Assembly (NCBI GenBank): GCA_947683425.1
Contig: CANTUQ010000037.1
Location: 62,001 to 126,000 of the forward strand
DNA length: 64,000 bases
DNA from: Excoecaria cochinchinensis
Lineage: Eukaryota; Streptophyta; Magnoliopsida; Malpighiales; Euphorbiaceae
Direction: 5' to 3'
Position numbers and translations under genes: made by a program. Position 1 is the first letter of the stretch. Each line of letters starts with the position of its first letter. Of the stretch, positions 1-10,462 are shown piece by piece. The notes under the pieces are model-generated. The model was not told the DNA's origin. It saw only the letters and a program-made list of their open reading frames with translations, and made no database searches.

Positions 1-815
1 AATAATATTATTTTCAAATTTACAATAATGAAGTAAAATAATAAACTGCAACATTAATTGTACGCTACTAAACATATTATTTTGAGCTTATAATGTATTT
101 GTGTCCCTAACTTTCTAAGTATTTTCTCCAACTAATTTTTATAACATCTTATACAAATATTAAAACTATTTCATCATGTTTTATAGCATTTTATTATTAC
201 ACATTTTAGCTTTTAGGTTTCAAATAATCTATTCATACTGTCATGAAAATGTTGACATTTCTCGAAATATAATTATTAACAAAAATTATACAACTTATTG
301 GCAGTTTTTCATTTATCGTTTTACTAATAAGTTTTGCAATTTTTTTTTCCATTTTTGTTTCCATTCCTTTTAATATTATATTATATAATTATAACATATC
401 TAATTTTATTTTTTGGAATTAAACATATCGTATTATAGATAACAAAAAAACACTTTTATTAAAAAAATACCTTACTCCGAAAAGTATAATATATGTTTCT
501 TCTTGGTATCGTACTTCAGTTCATATCTGTGATTCATTAAATTCAAAACATATTTTCGATCAGTATTTATATAATACAAATCAAAATAAGATTGACATAT
601 TAAAATAAATTGAAAAAAAATAGCTGCTTATTGGTGATAACTTATTTTCTATTATAACGTAAAAATAAAAATATACTTACATTTAAACATAGATTTTTTC
701 GCTCCACTCGAAATATATTGCAAATCCCTGAAATTTAATTTCACTCTTCTGCCTATCACGACTTCAATACATAAGTTGTAAATTGCAAACTCACAGGTTC
801 CAAGCGAATATATTT
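1..815. other. AT-rich intergenic DNA, no gene seen
   Basis: This stretch is strongly AT-rich with many short A and T runs. The only open reading frames are short, low-complexity and rich in Phe, Ile and Tyr. No transposon end, RNA gene or conserved protein motif was recognised. Confidence 0.6.
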
Positions 816-879
816 ATACTACATTTCGCTTGCTTTTTTTTCACGGTCTGTCATAATTGAGCAAAGAAAAAGGAAAAAA

Positions 880-1180
880 ATGGCCATTTCCGCATGTAAG
901 TACTGCAGAAATGCATGTAAATTATTGCACGCACTAGTTATTTTCGCAAATTCTTCTTGCGAAAATGCATGTGCATGTTTTAGTGGGTGGGACCCACTTC
1001 CATTTCCGCAATTTACATTTGCTGAAATGGAATGCAAGTTGCGAAAAATGGAATGGGGGACCTACTTCCATTTCCGCAAATGTTCTTTGCGGAAATGGGT
1101 GAATAGTCATTCAATTTCCGCAAAGAAGCTTTGCGAAAATGGTAAACTATTTCCGCAATATTACTTTGCGGAAATGTTAC
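880..1180. repeat. Array of TTTCCGCAA...TTGCGGAAA inverted repeats
   Basis: About six units each consist of a half-site resembling ATTTCCGCAA, a 6-11 bp spacer, and its reverse complement TTGCGGAAAT. Clear units lie near 937-968, 997-1033, 1060-1100, 1109-1142 and 1146-1177. Spacers and flanks differ, so this is not a simple tandem duplication. It is locally CpG-richer than its surroundings. It resembles the palindrome-word arrays inside LTRs elsewhere in this window, but no LTR ends were found around it. The short ORFs crossing it on both strands are by-products of the repeats. Confidence 0.75.
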
Positions 1181-1277
1181 AAACCCCACTCCCATAAATA
1201 ACTTTCAAGCCACCCCAAATATCAAAATAACTTTCTAAAACACATTATTAATAAAAATGTCCCCCGAAGACATAATA

Positions 1278-1372
1278 TTTATTTATATATATATTTATAT
1301 ATATATATATATATATAGATAGCTGCAAAAAAAAATTGTTGTTTTTTTTTAAAAAAAACAGCAAATGCAGCT
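1278..1372. repeat. TA microsatellite and adjacent A/T-rich inverted repeat
   Basis: A run of TA dinucleotides (about 1281-1317) is followed at 1321-1372 by an inverted repeat. AGCTGCA at 1321 pairs with TGCAGCT at its end, and TTGTTG-type and CAGCAA-type segments pair inside it across a T-run/A-run centre. It could extrude as a hairpin. No element boundary was identified. Confidence 0.5.
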
Positions 1373-1416
1373 TTTAAAAAAAAAAAGCAAGGTCCTGAGG
1401 CCGCAGTATCAGTACG

Positions 1417-1530
1417 TAGGGGTGTGCAAAACCCGAACCGACCCAAAAAACCCGAACAAGCCGACTCGAAATATTTATTCGGGTAGGATTGTTCGGGTAA
1501 TTAGGGTCGGGTCGGGTGTAAAATTTCGTA
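1417..1530 (+). mobile_element. Fragment of a hAT-like transposon end
   Basis: The sequence opens with TAGGGGTGTGCAAAAC, close to the TAGGGGTGA termini of the two hAT elements at 57979 and 60137. It continues with alternating CCCGAACC and GGGTCGGG motifs, typical of subterminal repeats of plant hAT elements. The other end is missing, because gag-derived sequence begins just after 1530. Assignment rests on terminus similarity only. Confidence 0.4.
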
Positions 1531-1559
1531 TCTGTCCCTGACTTAAGCCAGTCTGGGCG

Positions 1560-2764
1560 GCAATGGTTGCAGCTTGCCCTCCTTTATCAATCTCTCTAAC
1601 ACCCAGGATAGAGGCCGACCCAAATTAGAAAAGTACCGCTGGCCTTGTCCCACTCCGATGGCTGAAACCTCGACTGTCTTACCATATCTACCATTACTGC
1701 TCCCGGCACCACTTGATCTGTACCTGATCGGTTCCTAAAGCCTTTCCCAGCGAAGTTATTTTGGCTTGCTTTTTTTGCTAGGTAAGTCGTCTCAGCCTCT
1801 ACAGCAATGTCTTTAAGTGACTCCCAATCTCTGAGCCCCTTAAAGCTGAGCAAGTCCCTCAAGTAAGGGATGGAGTTCTAGATGAATAACCTAATTTGGT
1901 CAGCAGTTTCAGGCTTTCTCTTCATCTGCATAACCCTATTCCTCCACTTAGTGAGGTATTAGTGGAGTGATTCATCGCTCCTTTGCTGTAAGAGCTCAAG
2001 GACCTTTAGGGTGACCTCCATCCTGGCACTGCAGTCATACTGCTTCATGAATTCCTCAGTCAAAAGGTCCTAGTCCTCCTTTGACATCCTGTCCAACCCG
2101 TGGTACCAGTCTACTGCCGGACCCACCAGACTAAGGTAGAAATATTCCACCTTCTGCTTCTTGCTCAATTCGGTGCCTTTCATTACCAGGGTATCCTGTT
2201 TGATGTGTGCAGATGGGTCAGAAGTACCATTGAACTTTGGTAGCTCAGGCATCTTGAATCTTTAGGGCAAAAGCTCTTCATTCCCTAGATCCTTATCTTC
2301 AGGGTTGATCCCCCTTCCAGCTGATAACATGCGGGTGATAGCTTATATCTGCTGCCTCATCCCTCTCAAAGCCTCATCCTCTACCCTGGATACTCTGGGC
2401 CTCATAGCTTGGTGGACTATTGGCTCCTCATCTTCCTCCTCCATCACAAAATCATCATTGGGGTTGGGGACCCTTTCCCTTCTAGGCTCAATAAGCACAT
2501 TAGCCCTGTGCTCATTAACAGGTTGGCGGGTAGCATTACCAATAAATGGAGCCTCCCCACCAGCAAGTGGTTCGGCTTGCCCTCCACATGGACTATTAGT
2601 GGTTGCGGAGCAACAGGTGGCTGTGGAGCAGCAGGTGCTTGTGGAGCAAGAGGATGAGTAATCCTTTCAGCCATAGCGCCCAACATATCTAGCATCATTC
2701 GTTCAAAGTCCTCTAGTCTCCTAGCAAGGTCTTGAGTGGTTAAAGCTCCAGTTTCTTCTGCCAT
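1560..2764 (-). pseudogene. Decayed gag of Tat/Ogre-type Ty3-gypsy element 1
   Basis: Gag would be the capsid/nucleocapsid precursor. The probable start is the ATG at 2764, giving MAEETGALTTQDLARR, a helix-prone segment and a run of Ala/Pro/Gln repeats. A second block (2252-2070) has PELPKFNGTSDPSAHIKQ and later WYHGL, the typical plant gypsy gag capsid signature. A third block (1862-1596) has RDWESLKDIAVEAE. The blocks lie in different frames with stops between them, so the gene is dead. Its 5' side joins the leader, primer site and LTR at 2765-6121. Protease and pol are absent: the element stops near 1540. Lineage is inferred from gag style, primer site and LTR terminus. Confidence 0.75.
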
Positions 2765-3670
2765 TGATGATTCTAGAGATGATCCACTGTTTGATGAGAA
2801 TGACTTAGAATCCCAGTCAGACACTAATTTTGGCAACTCAAAGAGCAGATTTATCTTGACCAGTCGATCGTCGGAACCCCTAGTCCACTTAGATGAATCT
2901 ATGATGGCTGAAAAATTTAACTTGTTAGAATGATGCATGAATGACATATACAATGCATGATAGTGTGTTATGCAATATTTACAATCACATACAAGCAAGT
3001 AGACCCTTCCAACCCTATTACTCCCACACGCGAGGTAATACAGTCTCTTTCTTAGGTGGGCTTGATCCATGGGTTAATAGGGAACCCAATAGACGCGTAT
3101 GGTGCACGGTGGAAAACCGACAGCATAACATCTCTTATCTTATGTGCATAAATATGAGTTTTGGCCTTTATGTATTTAAACATTTTAACTAAATTAAGAT
3201 GGGCTCACCAAGGCATGAAAGCCTTTGATGAAAGACCATTCAATTTGGTTGATTATGTTCAATATATAATGGCCCACATAGCAAGTATCGTATTAAGGTA
3301 CATTTCACCTAGGGGAAGTATTTATTGCCGTTACATTAGCTTTGGTCAAGGGTGATGATACTTTGGGGCTACCCAAGCATGGTCCCTACCAATGAGTCTA
3401 GCTCATCACGAGCATAATAACCAATCGGGTCTCCATTTGATATACCATGATGGTATGAGCCTTGGGCCGTTGCTTATTCTTAACACTTCCCTACATTGAG
3501 TAAACGTAGGGTCATGCTTCGAGAACGTACCGGGGTAAGAATAGGGACCAAACTAGCATAGTTCTAAGGCTCTAATGAAATGCAATGCAATTTCTAAAAA
3601 GGATAAAATTTTTAATTAAAACTCAATTATAATTTTTAACCAAGGTACTTTCGAATCGAAGTCTCTTATG
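2765..3670 (-). other. Untranslated leader of Tat/Ogre element 1
   Basis: This non-coding segment lies between the primer-binding site and gag on the minus strand. It is recognisably similar to 45206-46297, the same region of Tat/Ogre element 2: both share blocks around TATGGTGCA(C/T)GGTGGAAA and AGGGAACCCAATGGAC-type sequence. ORFs on either strand here are short and not conserved. Confidence 0.6.
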
Positions 3671-3688
3671 TTCCCAGTGGAGTCGCCA
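3671..3688 (-). promoter_or_regulatory. tRNA-Arg-type primer-binding site, Tat/Ogre element 1
   Basis: Read on the minus strand, this is TGGCGACTCCACTGGGAA, one base inside the LTR edge. Plant tRNA-Arg ending in GGAGTCG plus CCA fits its first ten bases. This is the usual primer of Tat/Ogre elements. It fixes the orientation: LTR at higher coordinates, gag at lower. Confidence 0.75.
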
Positions 3689-3689
3689 C

Positions 3690-6121
3690 TGTGACGCGCG
3701 CCGAACCCCGGGTGGCCCCGAAGGCCTGCTCTTAAGGCTTTCGGGATGAGGTTCATGGAAACTTGAAAGTGAAATTGCAAGGGCGTCTATATAGGGCAAC
3801 AAGGAGGTTTCATGGAGTTGCCACCCAATAGAACATTGTGAAAGTTTGTCTAGCCTTAGTGAGCTTAAGACAGCGCAGTTATGTCCATCATAGGCAAGCC
3901 AGAGGTGCCTTGGAGGCCTCACCCTAACATTAGGATAGCCCTCTCGGCCTCGCGCTTGGGCAAACGAGATGTGTCTTAGAGACCCTACCCTAATAGAATA
4001 TTAGGATGGCCCTCTCGCCTCGTGGTGCCTAGAACTGTGCAAATTTGAGCCTTTTATGAGACACAAGAGGTGTCTTGGAGGCCCAACCCCAATAGAACAT
4101 TGAGATGACCCTCTCGTCTCATTGAGCCCAAAGACCAGAGATGGTTCGGGACTTCTCATTTATTCATACATTAATTAAGTTAAAATTGAGTTTTGAATTT
4201 ACGTTTTCATCCGTTTTCTCATACGTTTTGATGCAATAATTAGAGCGCAAGTTGGTCATCCAAGAAAAGCGGTAAATGAAAGCATAATTAAAATAAAGTA
4301 CATGAGAATAAATTACAATAAAACTAGGGGCGGAATACAACCCTCATTATAAAATAAATGTAAATCATGCATAAAACGGGGTATTTATAAAGGATGAGGA
4401 CATTGGTCCTCGCATGCATAATTAAAGAAAATAATTTTAAAGTGACAATTTACTTGGATGGAAAACTAGGACATTGGTCCTACTTTATTAGAAAAAGCCA
4501 ATTTATTTTGTAGAAATACTTTTGTGTGATTTTAATTAAGCGCGCATAAAAAGATGATTTTATTAATAATTACATGAAAAAATAAATCAAAATACAAATA
4601 AAGTAAAAAATTAAATACAATAAAAATAAATCTCCGGATCTTCTCTTTCGCTTGCATGGATTCTCAAATAAGAAAAAATAAGGATTTAAAACCAAAAACA
4701 AGTACAAATAAAACTTATGTTAGTAATTAAATCAAGAAAATCAATTAACACATAAAACAATGTTAGTAATTAAATCAAAAAAATCAATTAACACATAAAA
4801 CAATAAATAATATATTAGAATAAACAAAATATGCATTATGTACGATAAATAAATTAACTAATATAATAGAAACAAATAAATTAGCATATTGACATGTTAA
4901 CACAAACTATGATAATAATAATGATAATAATGATAATAATAATAATAACAATGATAACAATATAAATGAAGAATAAACAATTAAATAAAATAAAGTAGAA
5001 AGAATATTAAAAATATTAAAACTATATACAAAATCATATAAAATAAATAAAAACATAATAAATATAAAAATCTACATTGTTAATAATTAAATATGAACAA
5101 CAAAACAAATAAAAGAAAAATAAAATTAAAAGATTAAGCCTAAAATGTTTACCCTCAGATTTTGAATTCGATTGACGAAAAATATGATTGATTTCCTTGA
5201 TTTGATTCACAAAATAGAAATAAAAATATTAAAAATTGAAATTTTATTTCAAAAGAAATTTGCTTAAAAAATAATAGAAGAAAAGAAATTAATTCTCAAG
5301 AATAAAAAATTGATTTCTTTGTTTTAATAATATTTATTGATAAAAGTTTGTTAAAAATAAGAACATAAATTTAATTTTCAAGAACAAAAAAAATTATTTC
5401 CTTTGTTTTAAAATATTACAATTGAATAAAAATTCCAATTTCAAGAACAAAAAATAATTTTCTTTGTCTCAAGAAAAATTTTAGATTAAAAATTGAATTT
5501 TTTTAACATAAAAATTTTATTTGGAGAAAAAGATGTAAAAATGGTGTAGAGAGAATTCTTGAAGAAGAAGAGAAGAAGAAAATAAAATTTTTTGATGCAA
5601 AATAAATTCCCCTTAATTCTCTTTCAAATTTTCAACTTAAATAAATAAAAATGGAAAAAATAATTAATTAAAAAAGAAAATAGGATTTTTAGCTAATTTC
5701 CCTTAATTTGGGTGTAAAAAAGGAAGAAAAACATTAAAATTCCGAAAAAATGAAGAAAAAATCAAGAAAAATGAAGAAAAAGGGGAAAAAAATCCCGTTT
5801 GCGGCGGATCTGGGCCGACTGACTCCCGACGGGCGTCTGTCGCGCATGCAGCGTGAGCGATGCCTTGCGCCACGCGCAGGCGCCCGCGTGTCGAAATTCA
5901 ATTTTTCGATTTTTTTTTTAAATATAACTAAAAAACACTAAAATTTTTAAACTTTATTTTTTAAAACTAATTTTTAAAATATTTTTATTATTTTTTATTT
6001 TTTATTCTAAAATGCAAATTTGACAAGAAAATCATCACTCTCAAACTCTTTGCCCGTGAATAGACAATTTATCATCATTGGGTAACTCCGATTTAGGCTG
6101 ACTCAGGATCCGGTGTCTACA
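3690..6121 (-). mobile_element. 5' LTR of Tat/Ogre element 1
   Basis: On the minus strand the LTR starts TGTAGACACCGGATCC (at 6121) and ends CGCGCGTCACA (at 3690), one base before the primer site, giving 2432 bp with TG...CA termini. The same start style appears in the LTR at 46317-48701 and, more diverged, at 56152. Most of it is A/T-rich, but 5800-5900 is a CpG-dense patch (CTGTCGCGCATGCAGCG type). The copia remnant begins immediately to its right, so the element probably inserted into copia DNA. Confidence 0.85.
3899..4122. repeat. Three diverged repeats inside the Tat/Ogre LTR
   Basis: Blocks starting near 3899, 3966 and 4066 share the pattern GAGGTGTCTTGGAGGCCC, ACCCTAATAGAA, TTAGGATGGCCCTCTCG. 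Spacing is unequal (about 67 and 100 bp), so these are degenerate direct repeats. They lie close to the internal end of the LTR. Confidence 0.6.
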
Positions 6122-6125
6122 GATA

Positions 6126-6512
6126 GCATGAGCTCTTTTATTTGAGATAAAAGTTCCTAAACAATTATGGGCTGATGCTGTGTTTACTGCTTATTTCCTA
6201 ATTAATCGCATGCCCTCTTTGGTGCTCGCTGGTGAGACTCCCTACTATGTTTTTTTTCCATCTAAGTCGTTGTTTCCTATAGAACTAAGAATATTTGGAA
6301 GCACTTGTTTCATTGGGGATGTTCGACCTCATATCACTAAATTGGATCCAAAGTCACTGAAGTGTGTGTTCTTGGGGTATTCTCGTCTTCAAAAAGGATA
6401 CAGATGCTATTGTCTAGAGCTTAACAAGTATCTTATATCTATTGATATTACTTTCTGGGAGCATAAACCCTTCTACCCATCTTCTGATTCTACGAGTCAG
6501 GGGGGAGGATGA
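6126..6512 (+). pseudogene. Copia integrase, C-terminal part
   Basis: The frame reads VPKQLWADAVFTAYFLINRM then later FGSTCFIGDV and FLGYSRLQKGYRCYCLE. These are the end of the integrase core and the copia-specific C-terminal segment with the GYS..KGYRC box and the following D-V/I-TFWE. The catalytic D,D part of the core is not present. The frame closes at a stop after SQGGG at 6512. It would act in inserting cDNA into the chromosome, but this remnant cannot. Confidence 0.8.
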
Positions 6513-7864
6513 TCATTGGTTGGTTTACAATGTTATTACAAGGCCAACAAATGATCTCGTTCCTGTTATTTAAGTGATTCTAGTCTTTTTGCTCTAAGTA
6601 ATCCTGCTCCTATTATTATAGATGATTCTGCTCTACCTACTTCTATTCTTGCTCCAGCAAAGCCACCTATTGTACAGATCTATTCTAGGAGACATGGAAC
6701 CTGCAATACAATGCCTGAATCAGATTCATCATCCAATCCAGTCCCATATGATATTGATCTTTCCATTGCCCTATGAAAAGGCAAACGCCAATGTGCCTGT
6801 CCTATTGGTAATTTTGTTTCTTATGATCATTTATCTCTATCTACATGTTCTCTTATTGCTTCTCTCGACTCGATTTCCATTCCTCGAACTGTTCAAGAAG
6901 CTTTTTCTCATCCCGGTTGGCATGATGCAATGATATAGCAGATAAATGCTTTGGATGAAAATCACACTTGGAACTTGGTTGATTTGCCTAAAGGGGCTGT
7001 AGGATGCAAATGGGTTTTTGCAGTTAAAATTAATCTAGATGGTTCTGTGGCTAGACTTAAAGCTAGGCTTGTTGCAAAAGGATATGGTCAGACATATGAG
7101 GTGGATTATTCAGATACTTTCTCTTTAATGGCTAAACTTACTTCTGTGTATTGTTTATCTCTATAGCTAAGCTCACAGAATTGGCCTTTACACCAGCTAG
7201 ACATAAAGAATGTTTTTTTTATGGAGATCTTCAAGAAGAAGTGTACATGAAGCAATCATCTGGGTTTGTTGCTCAGAGGGAGTATGAAAAAGTTTATTAT
7301 TTGAAGAAATCTTTGTATAGGTTGAAGCAGAGTCCATATGCTTGGTTTTGCAAGTTCAGTGAGGTAGTCCAAGAGTTTGGGCTGACAAAGAGCAAGTGTG
7401 ATCATTTTTTCTTTTACAAGCAGTCACAAGCTAGCATTATTCTTCTGGTTCTATATGTTGATGACATTATCATTACTAGAAGTGATTATGCAGGCATCTC
7501 TTCTCTCAAGTCCTTTTTGCATACCAAGTTTCAAACTAAAGACTTGAGCCAGCTGAAGTATTTCTTAGGAGTAGAAGTTTCAAGGAGCAAAAAGCGAATT
7601 TTTCTATCTCAGAAGAAGTATGTCCTTGATTTACTTGAAGAAACTGGAAAAGTGGGAGCCAAGCCTTATAGTACTCTTATGGTTCCCAATGTGCATCTTA
7701 CGAAAGATGATGGTGATATTTTTTATGATCTAGAGAGATATAGGAGGTTAGTTGGAAAACTTAATTATCTCAAAATAACTCAACCAGATATTGCGTTTGC
7801 AGTAAGTGTTGTTAGCCAGTTCATGTCCGCTCTTACAATAAAGCACTGGAAAGTTTTAAAGTAG
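6513..7864 (+). pseudogene. Copia reverse transcriptase
   Basis: A Ser/Pro-rich linker (about 6610-6930, with in-frame stops) leads into HPGWHDAM, ALDENHTWNLVDLP and GCKWVFAVKINLDGS, the conserved N-terminal RT block. A frameshift near 7160 moves the frame to DLQEEVYM, KSLYRLKQSPYAW, then LYVDDIIIT near 7455-7481, the RT catalytic box with both aspartates retained. QLKYFLGVEV and RYRRLVGKLNYL follow. At 7861 the frame ends in a stop after HWKVLK, where relatives continue into RNase H. Typical of plant copia RT; disabled by the shift and stops. Confidence 0.9.
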
Positions 7865-8410
7865 ATCTTATGCTATTTAAAAAGGGTTCCTGGACTTGGT
7901 ATACTTTACAGTAATTATCGACACACTTATATTGAGTGCTTTGCAGATGCTGATTGGGCAGGATCCAAAAGTGATAGGAGGTGAACTACAGGCTATTGTG
8001 TTTTTGTTGGAAGAAACCTAGTATCTTGGAGGAGTAAGAAGTAGACTGTTGTATCTAGATCTAACGTAGAACCTAAATATAGACCTATGCCACAGTCTAC
8101 ATGTGAGATCTTATGGATTCATCATTTGTTAGATGAGATTAGTTTGAATCCTTTATTGCCAACAAAACTTTGGTATGATAATCAAGCTGCTCTCCATATC
8201 GCTTCTAATCTAGTGTATTATAAATGGACTAAACATATTGAAGTTGACTGTTACTTTATCTATGAAAAGATCCAAGACAATGTTATTTCAACTGGTTATG
8301 TGAAGACAGGAGAACAGTTAGGTGATCTGTTTACGAAAGCACTCAGTGGATCTCGAGTGGAATATCTGTGTCACAAGTTAGACATGATTAATATCTATAC
8401 TCCAGCTTGA
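7865..8410 (+). pseudogene. Copia RNase H
   Basis: Following the stop, the same region encodes ECFADADWAGSK near 7939, TTGYCVFVG, LVSWRSKK, and then KLWYDNQAALHIAS and KHIEVDCYFIYEKIQ. These are the RNase H motifs that end copia polyproteins. Stops at the ADADWAGSKSDRR and WRSKK positions interrupt it. The frame ends INIYTPA plus stop just before the polypurine tract. It would degrade the RNA of the RNA/cDNA hybrid. Confidence 0.88.
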
Positions 8411-8417
8411 AGGGGAG
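8409..8417 (+). promoter_or_regulatory. Copia polypurine tract
   Basis: GAAGGGGAG directly precedes TGTTACAG, the LTR start. This is the standard site for priming plus-strand DNA next to the 3' LTR. Confidence 0.8.
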
Positions 8418-8572
8418 TGTTACAGAATGTATATATAGTATATTCCTAATTAGACTTAATTAGGCTAATTGATTTAGTTTCCATTGTGTTAACAATAGAC
8501 TTGTATGTATACCTTTCTATTAGTTAAAGGAAATAGATAGAAAATCATTTTTCCCATTGTGTTATTTTACAC
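8418..8572 (+). mobile_element. Start of copia 3' LTR
   Basis: Begins TGTTACAGAATG directly after the polypurine tract and holds a TATATATAG run near 8430. No CA end with a matching 5' LTR is available, so the right boundary is uncertain. Unrelated LINE-like sequence starts about 8580. Confidence 0.6.
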
Positions 8573-8579
8573 TCCTTTT

Positions 8580-8705
8580 TGACAAAGCTTCATGCCCCTT
8601 ATGTAATTTAGAGTTAGAATCCATTGATCATATTTTGATAACTTGTCCAATCTCTTAAGTTATTTGGCACAAGATTGTGAGTTGGTAGGAATTATCTTTT
8701 TATTT
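8580..8705 (+). pseudogene. LINE (L1-type) zinc-binding RT tail fragment
   Basis: One frame reads CPLCNLELESIDHILITCP, a stop, then VIWHKIVSW. The C-x2-C...H...C pattern with ESIDH and a W-x-K-I-x-x-W tail is the zinc-binding domain that follows reverse transcriptase in plant L1-type LINEs. Only about 40 residues survive. Called from motif spacing, not from alignment. Confidence 0.6.
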
Positions 8706-8729
8706 GCCAAATAAATTATCAAGCTTTAT

Positions 8730-9598
8730 TTGATAAACACTGATTCCTTAAACCTTTACTTAATTTATGACTTCATTCATAACATAGTAAATTCCTTCTA
8801 AATTTAATTATCACTTTGCTTATATCTATTTTCTGTTACTAGACTTTTGTATTTTGATTCCAGTCATCTAACTATTTACTATTTACACTATTAACTTCAA
8901 CGTTTATATTAATACTTTTACGAACATTATTTATATTGTTCACTTTCTCATTTCGTATATGTCATTAATACTTTTATTACTGTTCTTAGTCACTATTAAT
9001 CTTTTCTCATTGTTTACTTGTATTATTACTCTTTAACTTAACTAATTCCCTTACGCTACGCTTACATCATTATTCATTTAATTGAATTTTTTGCTAATTG
9101 ACTTATAACTATCTAAATTACTATTTATATAAATAAATTTTTGGCAGTATAACAGTTATATACTTTACCTACCCTCTTGCAAAGCAAACAATATCACAGC
9201 TCATTATGAGCACAACAATCCAATAATATAAATATGATCAATTTATTAATCTGCCACAGCTTTATAACATTCATTCTTTCCTTATCATATGAGTTTACAT
9301 TTAAGTTTAATCCTTTAATAACTATTTCAGAATTAACTTTATTATTCTGCCACTAATATTATCATTATTAATATTACTTTTCTAATAGTTAACATTACTT
9401 GTTATTTACTCTTATCATTTTATTAGCAATTCTATATTCCTATAAGTATTTAGTACTAATACTCTCGCGGTATCCTCTTAACTTAATTCCTTATTTCATT
9501 AACAATTCTATAACACTTCGTATTAATCTTTAACTTTATTATTTACACTTCTTATGTCCAATACTATAATTATTAGTTACATTTCTTTCTCTATTAAC
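8730..9598 (-). mobile_element. AT-rich Tekay-type LTR fragment (X4)
   Basis: Part of this block matches the 38740-38960 portion of LTR X2: both carry TTTCGGCAGTAT or TTTTGGCAGTAT, then TACC(C)T...GCAAA(G/T)CAAACAAT and CACAGC...GCACAACA. Orientation follows X2. It is a fragment that ends where LTR Z1 begins. Confidence 0.55.
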
Positions 9599-10462
9599 TA
9601 TAACACCCTTTACCTGTGTGTGGCACACCATATGATAACATAAATGGTATACAACGACGGGTGAATGATGCCACCAGATAAAACACAGGAGGAACAAAAA
9701 CAAATAACTAAAGCAGAATTATAAAATTACATTTCATAGAAAACACTTTGACATACGTATCACAATTAACAAAGTTCAGCATTTTACCTTATACATACTT
9801 TTCTCGTAAGTTTCCTTTCACATTATCATGTTACATACAGATCATTGTTACTGAAACCGATTCCATTTACAAACAATTATCAAATGCAAAATCTATTTAA
9901 GGAACTCTTATAGACTCATTGGCCTCAATCAATGCGGATTGTTCTAATCAACACCTCAATCTCTGAAACCTGTACCGATGAAACACCCGTTCTAAGTATA
10001 AAATTCTTAGTGGGCAAAACATGAGATGGATGGCCACTCACAGTGGTCATCTATACATAGTACATATATATGAAGCATACTTATATTAGAAAGGATAACA
10101 TATATAATTTCAATAAACAAACTTGTCAAATAAATCACACGCCAAAAACATATTCATTAAGTAATATTGCCAATATCACATTTTACTTATTATTCAATTC
10201 ATTTCTTTTAATCACATATTACTTATTAACCATACCACTGAATACACATATCACTTGTTAATCATTGCATCACTTTTATCCTCAAGATGCCTGCATTTCA
10301 AAGTAGTGGATAATAGGTTGAAATGCATAGGTACCTGAGGGTACAATTCACATAACGCATAGGGATCCAATTACAGCACTAGACCCTATAGGCATGCCTA
10401 TCTATCCACGACTCGACTTTGCAGGCCAATAGTCATATTTGTGTATTATTCACAGTGCTGAT
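9599..10462 (-). mobile_element. LTR Z1, left part (split by Athila)
   Basis: Collinear with LTR Z2 from 31979 onward, including ATGATAACATAA, GGATGCCACNAGA-type sequence and GTGTATTATTCACA. It contains the CTAAG...CTTAG stem-loop at 9992-10010 and the palindrome ATAGGCATGCCTAT at 10388-10401. The initial TATAACACCC is a mutated TGTAACACCC. The LTR is interrupted at 10462 by the Athila insertion and resumes at 22428. Confidence 0.8.

Larger units (their letters stand above)
6122..8572 (+). mobile_element. 5'-truncated Ty1-copia retrotransposon
   Basis: Coding order is integrase C-terminal part, reverse transcriptase, RNase H, polypurine tract, then the start of the 3' LTR. Integrase before RT is diagnostic of Ty1-copia. 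The 5' LTR, gag, protease and integrase core are missing because the Tat/Ogre LTR ends at 6121. Several stops and frameshifts make it non-autonomous. The exact copia lineage is not resolved. Confidence 0.88.

Noticed and set aside
2305..2661. Plus-strand ORF of 118 codons
   Set aside because: It is the antisense of the Tat/Ogre gag, whose minus-strand reading has recognisable capsid motifs.
5750..5941. Lys-rich ORF of 63 codons
   Set aside because: It crosses an A-rich stretch and the CpG patch inside the Tat/Ogre LTR and has no relative in the other LTR copies.
6622..6933. Leu-rich 103-codon ORF with membrane-like composition
   Set aside because: It is a shifted frame over the copia integrase-RT linker. 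The correct frame shows HPGWHDAM and ALDENHTWN motifs.
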